Source: a virus. From it: 43,014 nucleotides of DNA. Below are positions 38,452 through 43,014 of the stretch, one piece after another (within the stretch, counting starts at the first letter, position 1; each line of letters begins with the position of its first letter). Below the pieces are notes generated by a model. The model made no database searches. It had not been told where the DNA came from and saw only the letters and a list, made by a program, of their open reading frames with translations. The stretch covers positions 1 to 43,014 of IMG/VR virus record IMGVR_UViG_3300005663_000094. One strand, 5' to 3'. A program made the position numbers and the translations under genes.

Positions 38452-39801
38452 ATGGGAACTACCACCAAGTTAGTATTAGACCAAAAATTGTTAGAGGCTA
38501 CTGGGGACTGGTTACAAGTTACAGCCACAACGGCCATCGCTGCGTCTAAACTTTTTGTCTCTACTGAATTAAACAACTACGACCACGCACAAGATGGGAC
38601 ATTTGACCATAGGCGGATTTATATTGAGGACTTTGCTAACGCTGGTGTTGAGCGATTATTGGGTTCTACAACTTATGCTACTTCAACAGGGACAGCGTAT
38701 GTCTTTGGTGCTAATCTTTTAACTGACAGTGCAAATAAAGCAACAGTAAGAATATCAAGGTCAAGTTATACTGATAGGGATGATGCCATTAAAAGAGCTA
38801 TCGGTGAACTGTATTCTAATTTATACAAGTCAATAGACGACCTGACTTTAATTTTGGGTAGTTCCCTACCGAACGCTCACTTTGAAACCCAAACCACAAG
38901 CGGGACTCCAGATAAATGGGCTTTCTCTAATGCTACTGGAGCTAAGGAAACTACAGATACTTGGGGTGGGGTAAACGCTGTTAAAGTAACGGCTTCTGCT
39001 GCTAACGGGTATTTAACACTTAAATCGGATAACTGGAGACGCTTGATACCAGCAATTCAGGGTAGAACGATTAGTGTTTATGTGGCTGCGTTACCAGAAG
39101 TCGCTGATGATGCTGATATTACGATTTATACCAAACAGGCAGACGGGACTGAACAAACCTTAATCTCTACGACATCTTGTCCTGCTGGGGAATTCACCAT
39201 TCTACAGTTAGAAGACCAAAGTATAAACGACAATTTACGAGAAGCAGAAATCCGTCTAAGAGTTAATACCGATACTAAATATGTTATCTTTGACGATTGC
39301 TATATTTCAGGCACTAACCCAATGAACGATTACCTCTTATCGTCTGACCTACAATCTGGGGGTATTGATTTAGTAGAGTATCAAGTAACAGGCAATCCCC
39401 CCGCATCTACTAATAATATGTGTGATGACTTCTCCCCTGATAATACTTATGAGAGGGTTTTCGGATGGAATATAAGGGATGACGGCACGGATAGGTTTCT
39501 AAGACTACCAGATACATATAGGGGCTTGTCCAAGAGAAGATTAAGGATAACAGGCACACAACCTTACGAAACCTTATCGTCAGCTACAGATACTATCGCT
39601 ACGAATGATGTAGGGGAAGTGGATTTAATCATATCTTACGCAGCTTATCTATTATACGAAAAGGAAGCGGGGCCGATTTCGGCAGACGACACAGAGAAAT
39701 ACAATAGAGAGATGGCTAGGTTTGACTATAAAACGAAAAGACTTTTACTAAAACACATAAAACCGATTAGGTCGGGGACAATAAATATAAATCCATTATA
39801 G
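38452..39801 (+). CDS. Tail/adaptor protein with jelly-roll module
   Basis: A 449-residue protein in three parts: an N-terminal beta domain and helix (about 1-140, with DRDDAIKRAIGELYSNLYKS); a central jelly-roll-like module (about 143-285, from NAHFETQTTSGTPDKWAFSN to YVIFDDCYISG) resembling carbohydrate-binding modules of the CBM4/9 kind; and a C-terminal helical region (about 370-430). The outer parts look like a head-tail connector or tail tube component, with the module inserted. The assignment is inferential. Confidence 0.65.
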   Translation: MGTTTKLVLDQKLLEATGDWLQVTATTAIAASKLFVSTELNNYDHAQDGTFDHRRIYIEDFANAGVERLLGSTTYATSTGTAYVFGANLLTDSANKATVRISRSSYTDRDDAIKRAIGELYSNLYKSIDDLTLILGSSLPNAHFETQTTSGTPDKWAFSNATGAKETTDTWGGVNAVKVTASAANGYLTLKSDNWRRLIPAIQGRTISVYVAALPEVADDADITIYTKQADGTEQTLISTTSCPAGEFTILQLEDQSINDNLREAEIRLRVNTDTKYVIFDDCYISGTNPMNDYLLSSDLQSGGIDLVEYQVTGNPPASTNNMCDDFSPDNTYERVFGWNIRDDGTDRFLRLPDTYRGLSKRRLRITGTQPYETLSSATDTIATNDVGEVDLIISYAAYLLYEKEAGPISADDTEKYNREMARFDYKTKRLLLKHIKPIRSGTININPL

Positions 39802-39809
39802 GGGATTAA

Positions 39810-42167
39810 ATGGCAGGAAAAGGCGGAATTCAATATGATTTATCTCTGGTAAGAACCGACACAACAACTGAAGTTGGTTTTATGCTAGATAAAGATAAGA
39901 ACGGTAGATTAAGATATGAGAGAGTAACCGACCCTCAATTAGCTCAACAATTCTTTACGGGTTCTCCTGACTTGGGGAAGATGGAACCGCAGAAGGAAAT
40001 CTCTATAAATCAAGCTAATTTTGAGGCTGGTTTCGGGCAGGAGTTCTATTCTTCTGCGGGTGTCAATGAGTTTAGGTATTACCAGTCTCTAGGTGTAGAT
40101 GCTAGGTTTAAGAATAACTTAATCTGCGGGCCGAAAGCCACCGCAATTACCTTAACCGATTATTCGGCTAGTATAACTGATGGTGGGTTAGAGTTATGGG
40201 ATGATGTAAATACATTAACAAATTGGCCATTTGCCTCTACCTTCGCTACCCTATCAAGGGAAGCTACTACTGTAAGAACTGGGACTTATTCAGCTAAAAT
40301 AAGCACCCAGAATGATGTTAACGCTTATGGCGAAATAAGCCAAAGCCTAACTTGGAATAATAAATATAGGGATGTTGAAGTAAAGGTTTCTGTATATGTC
40401 TACCAAAAAACTACTGGTGCGACTACTGTTATAAAAATATACGATGGGCAAGGCACAACTACGGGTGCGACTATCGCCACGACTAATTCCTGGGCGGAAC
40501 TAACTTGCACACGAACAATAGATGCTGCTGCCACCGAACTAACTATTCAGATACGCACATCTTATGTTAGTGCTGCCCACATAGCCTATATTGATGATAT
40601 TACTTGGTCTGCCCCCGTTCACGGCAATCCAGTGGCGTTCGCTGAGTTTAACAATGTTTGGTATATGGCTTATGGTGATGTTTTAGTGAAATTAAACGGC
40701 ACTGGTAATGGTTGGACTTTTGTTTGGAGCAGTGGAGGGACGACTATAACTGACCTAGAACCTTTTGTTGATGATAATTTGTATGTATGTTTAGGTTCAA
40801 CAGCAGCCAAATACTACTATATGAACACCTCTGAAAGTTTTACCCAATCTACTTTAGCTGATGGGTTTGCTGAATATATGGCTGATGTGCGTGGGACTAT
40901 GCACAAGGTAGTTCTTGCCAACGAAATCAAGAAAGCTACTGACCCCACCAATGCTGGTTCGTGGGGGACGGCAATAACAGTTGGTTCTACTTATACTGAC
41001 ATTACGGATATTATAGCAGAACAGGATATAGTCTATATCGGCAAAGAAGATATGGCATATTATCTTGATACCTCTGATAACGACATAGCTTTAGCCGAAG
41101 AAATCCAAGCAATGGCCAAAAGCAAAAATTGTAAAAATATGATAGCGTGGCATAGAAGTGTTTATGTCCCTCTTGGCGAGAGTTCTCTCGGAGAATATGC
41201 CTCAGATGGGACTTGGACTTGGAGGTCTCCCACTCGGTTTTCAACCAATTTAGCTAACTTCTCAGGTAATATACAGGCATTAACTGGTGATGAGGAACAT
41301 CTCTTCGCCATTTTGGACAACTCCGCCAACTTGGAGATATTGGCAGGGCAGATAAAAACGGTGGAGGGAACTGATACTTTTGTATGGCATCCATTTCAAG
41401 AAATCACATTAACAGGAGCGGAAGTAGCTGGGGTAACGAGTGTTTACAAGAGAAGACTGTGGATAGCTTCAACCGCTAGCTCTGATAGTGTTTATTATCT
41501 TCCTCTACCGACAAAATATGGGGATGTAACTGGCGATACGGATATGGAGTTCCAAACTGGCGGGACTTTAGCAACCAGTTGGTATCACTCTAATCTAAGA
41601 GCAGACCCCAAATCATACTGGTCAATGACAGTAGAGGGCGAGGGATTTGACGCTAATAATTATATTACCGTAGATTACCAAACCTATTACACCGCTTTAA
41701 CGGGGACTTGGACTAATTTAGGTAACTTTACCACTTCACCATCTCAAACCAGATACTTCCCCACTACGGGTGTAACGGGGAGGATGATAAGGTTTAGATT
41801 TACCATAGTAACGAATTCAACCTCTACTACTCCCAAGATGACTAACTTTAACTGTAGGGGGGTATGGAGACCTACCAGAAGAAGCCTTGTAATGGCTGTA
41901 GTAAAATTAGGAGATAACATACCCACTAAGAACGGTACTCAACCTAGTGAGAACTATCAATCTATGAAGGACTGCATAGTGGAAGCATACGACCAAGTAG
42001 AGCATAATAAATTCTACGATATTGATAGCGTAAATGCTACAGGTAGTCGCACGGTAAAATGGGTTAATGTGTTATACGCTAGGGAGATTGACCTAAAATT
42101 CACTCAAGGAAAGCTCAAGCCTGATAGTAAATACGAGTTGTTATTAGAAGAAATTACGACATCATAA
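39810..42167 (+). CDS. Large tail protein, probable receptor-binding or tail-hub protein
   Basis: A 785-residue beta-rich protein. A jelly-roll/CBM-like module is present at about 120-270 (TDGGLELWDDVNTLTNW to AHIAYIDDITW), then propeller-like repeats with Trp and Gly (FNNVWYMAYGDVLVKL, HRSVYVPLGESS, YKRRLWIAS) over about 275-570, and a C-terminal domain with WRPTRRSLVMAVVKLGD. Podovirus tail hub and receptor-binding proteins often combine a propeller with sugar-binding modules. Its position at the end of the tail genes fits. No depolymerase active site is seen. Confidence 0.7.
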   Translation: MAGKGGIQYDLSLVRTDTTTEVGFMLDKDKNGRLRYERVTDPQLAQQFFTGSPDLGKMEPQKEISINQANFEAGFGQEFYSSAGVNEFRYYQSLGVDARFKNNLICGPKATAITLTDYSASITDGGLELWDDVNTLTNWPFASTFATLSREATTVRTGTYSAKISTQNDVNAYGEISQSLTWNNKYRDVEVKVSVYVYQKTTGATTVIKIYDGQGTTTGATIATTNSWAELTCTRTIDAAATELTIQIRTSYVSAAHIAYIDDITWSAPVHGNPVAFAEFNNVWYMAYGDVLVKLNGTGNGWTFVWSSGGTTITDLEPFVDDNLYVCLGSTAAKYYYMNTSESFTQSTLADGFAEYMADVRGTMHKVVLANEIKKATDPTNAGSWGTAITVGSTYTDITDIIAEQDIVYIGKEDMAYYLDTSDNDIALAEEIQAMAKSKNCKNMIAWHRSVYVPLGESSLGEYASDGTWTWRSPTRFSTNLANFSGNIQALTGDEEHLFAILDNSANLEILAGQIKTVEGTDTFVWHPFQEITLTGAEVAGVTSVYKRRLWIASTASSDSVYYLPLPTKYGDVTGDTDMEFQTGGTLATSWYHSNLRADPKSYWSMTVEGEGFDANNYITVDYQTYYTALTGTWTNLGNFTTSPSQTRYFPTTGVTGRMIRFRFTIVTNSTSTTPKMTNFNCRGVWRPTRRSLVMAVVKLGDNIPTKNGTQPSENYQSMKDCIVEAYDQVEHNKFYDIDSVNATGSRTVKWVNVLYAREIDLKFTQGKLKPDSKYELLLEEITTS

Positions 42168-42177
42168 GGAGGAAGAA

Positions 42178-42381
42178 ATGCCAGGACACACACCACAAGA
42201 AAGAATACCCAGAAGACCTTCACAGGGAGCGAGACCACCCGTGGGACAACCCCGTCAAAGACCGGCAGGGCAACCGCCAGGAGGGGGGAGACCACGACCA
42301 GGAGGACAACCCCAGAGACCACCAACAGGAAGGTCACGTGTGCGGATAGCAGAAATCAGATTTTTAGATGAAGGGTTCTAA
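42178..42381 (+). CDS. Pro/Gly/Arg-rich disordered protein
   Basis: AAGGAGGAAG precedes the ATG. The first 50 of 67 residues are almost only Pro, Gly, Arg and Gln (RPAGQPPGGGRPRPGGQPQ), predicting disorder and nucleic-acid or polymer binding. A short C-terminal strand follows (VRIAEIRFLDEGF). Function unknown. Confidence 0.7.
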   Translation: MPGHTPQERIPRRPSQGARPPVGQPRQRPAGQPPGGGRPRPGGQPQRPPTGRSRVRIAEIRFLDEGF

Positions 42382-42382
42382 A

Positions 42383-42505
42383 ATGCCTGAAAGGGTTGAA
42401 CGGAAGTTAAAGGGAACGGCTAAGAAAAGAGGTTATGGGAAGGAGCGGACTGGGGCTTATATTTTCGGAACTATGGCAAAGATTAAGAAGAAGGGGAAGA
42501 AATGA
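42383..42505 (+). CDS. Small basic protein, 40 residues
   Basis: The protein is Lys/Arg-rich (MPERVERKLKGTAKKRGYGK, then a AYIFGTMAKIKKKGKK end). Small phage proteins with a Lys/Arg-rich helix and an AYIFGT turn are common near structural genes. It overlaps the next gene by 4 nt. Confidence 0.75.
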   Translation: MPERVERKLKGTAKKRGYGKERTGAYIFGTMAKIKKKGKK

Positions 42506-42693
42506 ATAATATGCCCAAAAAGCCAGAGACCCACGAAGAGCAAACTTCAGTCCTTTGGGATGTTATGTGTAACCACGTTATGAGTAAATTAAAAACACAA
42601 GATATTAAACAAAATATAACTTTGGGTGGTTTAGCCTTTATTGCAATAATGATAGCCATACTGGGGATAGTAGTCGCAGTGGTAGTGATGTGA
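42502..42693 (+). CDS. Single-helix membrane protein, possible XhlA-like
   Basis: A 63-residue protein with a polar N-terminal half and one C-terminal transmembrane helix (about 41-63, LGGLAFIAIMIAILGIVVAV). The polar-helix/TM layout resembles the XhlA-type hemolysin/holin accessory proteins in phage lysis cassettes. Assignment is by topology only. Confidence 0.65.
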   Translation: MNNMPKKPETHEEQTSVLWDVMCNHVMSKLKTQDIKQNITLGGLAFIAIMIAILGIVVAVVVM

Positions 42694-42833
42694 CGAAAGA
42701 TAAACTTAAAGAGAATAAACGCTACAAGGAACGGGTTACAGAAGCACTTGATATAATGTTAGATGTAGAGGCTTCGTTCAAAAGAGACGAGAAGCTATTA
42801 AAAAGAATTATGGAGTTTATTTATGAGAAGTAA
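42690..42833 (+). CDS. Small charged helical protein, 47 residues
   Basis: Start is GTG at 42690 overlapping the previous stop (GTGA). The product (MTKDKLKENKRYKERVTEAL) is a charged helix ending in IMEFIYEK. It overlaps the next gene by 11 nt. Possibly a lysis or virion accessory protein; function unknown. Confidence 0.65.
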   Translation: MTKDKLKENKRYKERVTEALDIMLDVEASFKRDEKLLKRIMEFIYEK

Positions 42834-43014
42834 CTGGTATTGGCTTAAAGAGTTTATCGGTGATGCTATAATGCTTCTTCTGGTAGGCTGGTCGGCTATG
42901 TTATTCGGTGGGATAGCTACTTACGGATATATTACCTTTATTGAGAACAACCCGTTTATATTGTGGACGGAGATAGCATTGGTAATTCTTTTAGGATTAG
43001 TGGCTGTAGATAGA
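42823..43014 (+). CDS. Small membrane protein, continues at window start
   Basis: An open frame of 64 codons runs off the end of the window. It has two hydrophobic segments (about 14-35 and 47-62: MLLLVGWSAMLFGGIATYGY; EIALVILLGLVAV). If joined to bases 1-39 it becomes a 76-residue two-helix protein ending in a charged tail and a stop that overlaps the next start. It could be a holin. Confidence 0.7.
   Translation, partial: MRSNWYWLKEFIGDAIMLLLVGWSAMLFGGIATYGYITFIENNPFILWTEIALVILLGLVAVDR

Overview
The window looks like a complete or nearly complete genome of an uncultured tailed bacteriophage (Caudoviricetes). Genes are packed with ATGA/TAATG overlaps and Shine-Dalgarno sites, promoters are of sigma-70 type (TTGACA, 16-18 bp, TATAAT-like), and a full packaging and capsid module is present. 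The last reading frame continues in frame, without a stop, into the first codons of the window and ends in a TAATG overlap with the next gene. The sequence therefore probably represents a circular or circularly permuted molecule of about 43 kb. No integrase, repressor, DNA polymerase, tape-measure protein or clear endolysin is visible. The virion module looks more podovirus-like than siphovirus-like. The host is bacterial but cannot be named from the sequence.

Layout. (1) About 311-17,766, minus strand: early/accessory genes, many under 100 residues. Recognisable products are a SemiSWEET/PQ-loop membrane protein, a metallophosphoesterase, a PD-(D/E)XK nuclease, a NinG/Rap-like protein, an N4/N6 DNA methyltransferase, a RecA/DnaB-fold ATPase with a helix-turn-helix N-terminus, an ASCH protein, a Gp37/Gp68 radical-SAM-like protein and an HNH endonuclease. 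An array of eight TGTCAG-like hexamers spaced in steps of about 9-10 bp lies just upstream of the ATPase and is the best candidate for a replication origin or operator. (2) 17,767-18,420: divergent control region with strong promoters on both strands. (3) 18,002-19,759, plus strand: short rightward early genes, then a terminator-like hairpin. (4) 19,957-31,737: terminase small and large subunits, portal, three large virion proteins, scaffold, major capsid protein and a capsid-associated protein. (5) 31,777-37,041: a cargo cassette inserted between head and tail genes: two radical SAM enzymes, NeuA, NeuB, a cupin, a methyltransferase and a DUF115-like protein. (6) 37,020-42,381: tail and receptor-binding proteins with jelly-roll carbohydrate-binding-like modules. 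(7) 42,383-212: small basic and membrane proteins, probably including the holin.

The most interesting part is the cassette. NeuB condenses a sugar with phosphoenolpyruvate and NeuA activates the product with CMP, so the phage appears to make or remodel a nonulosonic (sialic-type) acid sugar, with radical SAM, cupin and methyltransferase enzymes as candidate tailoring steps. Expression may depend on RNA structure: a GC-rich hairpin sits between the Shine-Dalgarno site and start of the first enzyme, neuA has no ATG/GTG/TTG start and seems to use CTG, and a folded leader of about 130 nt precedes neuB. Leader structure also recurs in the early region, where at least three sigma-70 promoters are followed by structured untranslated regions, the longest about 330 nt, and where a degenerate tRNA-like element is present.
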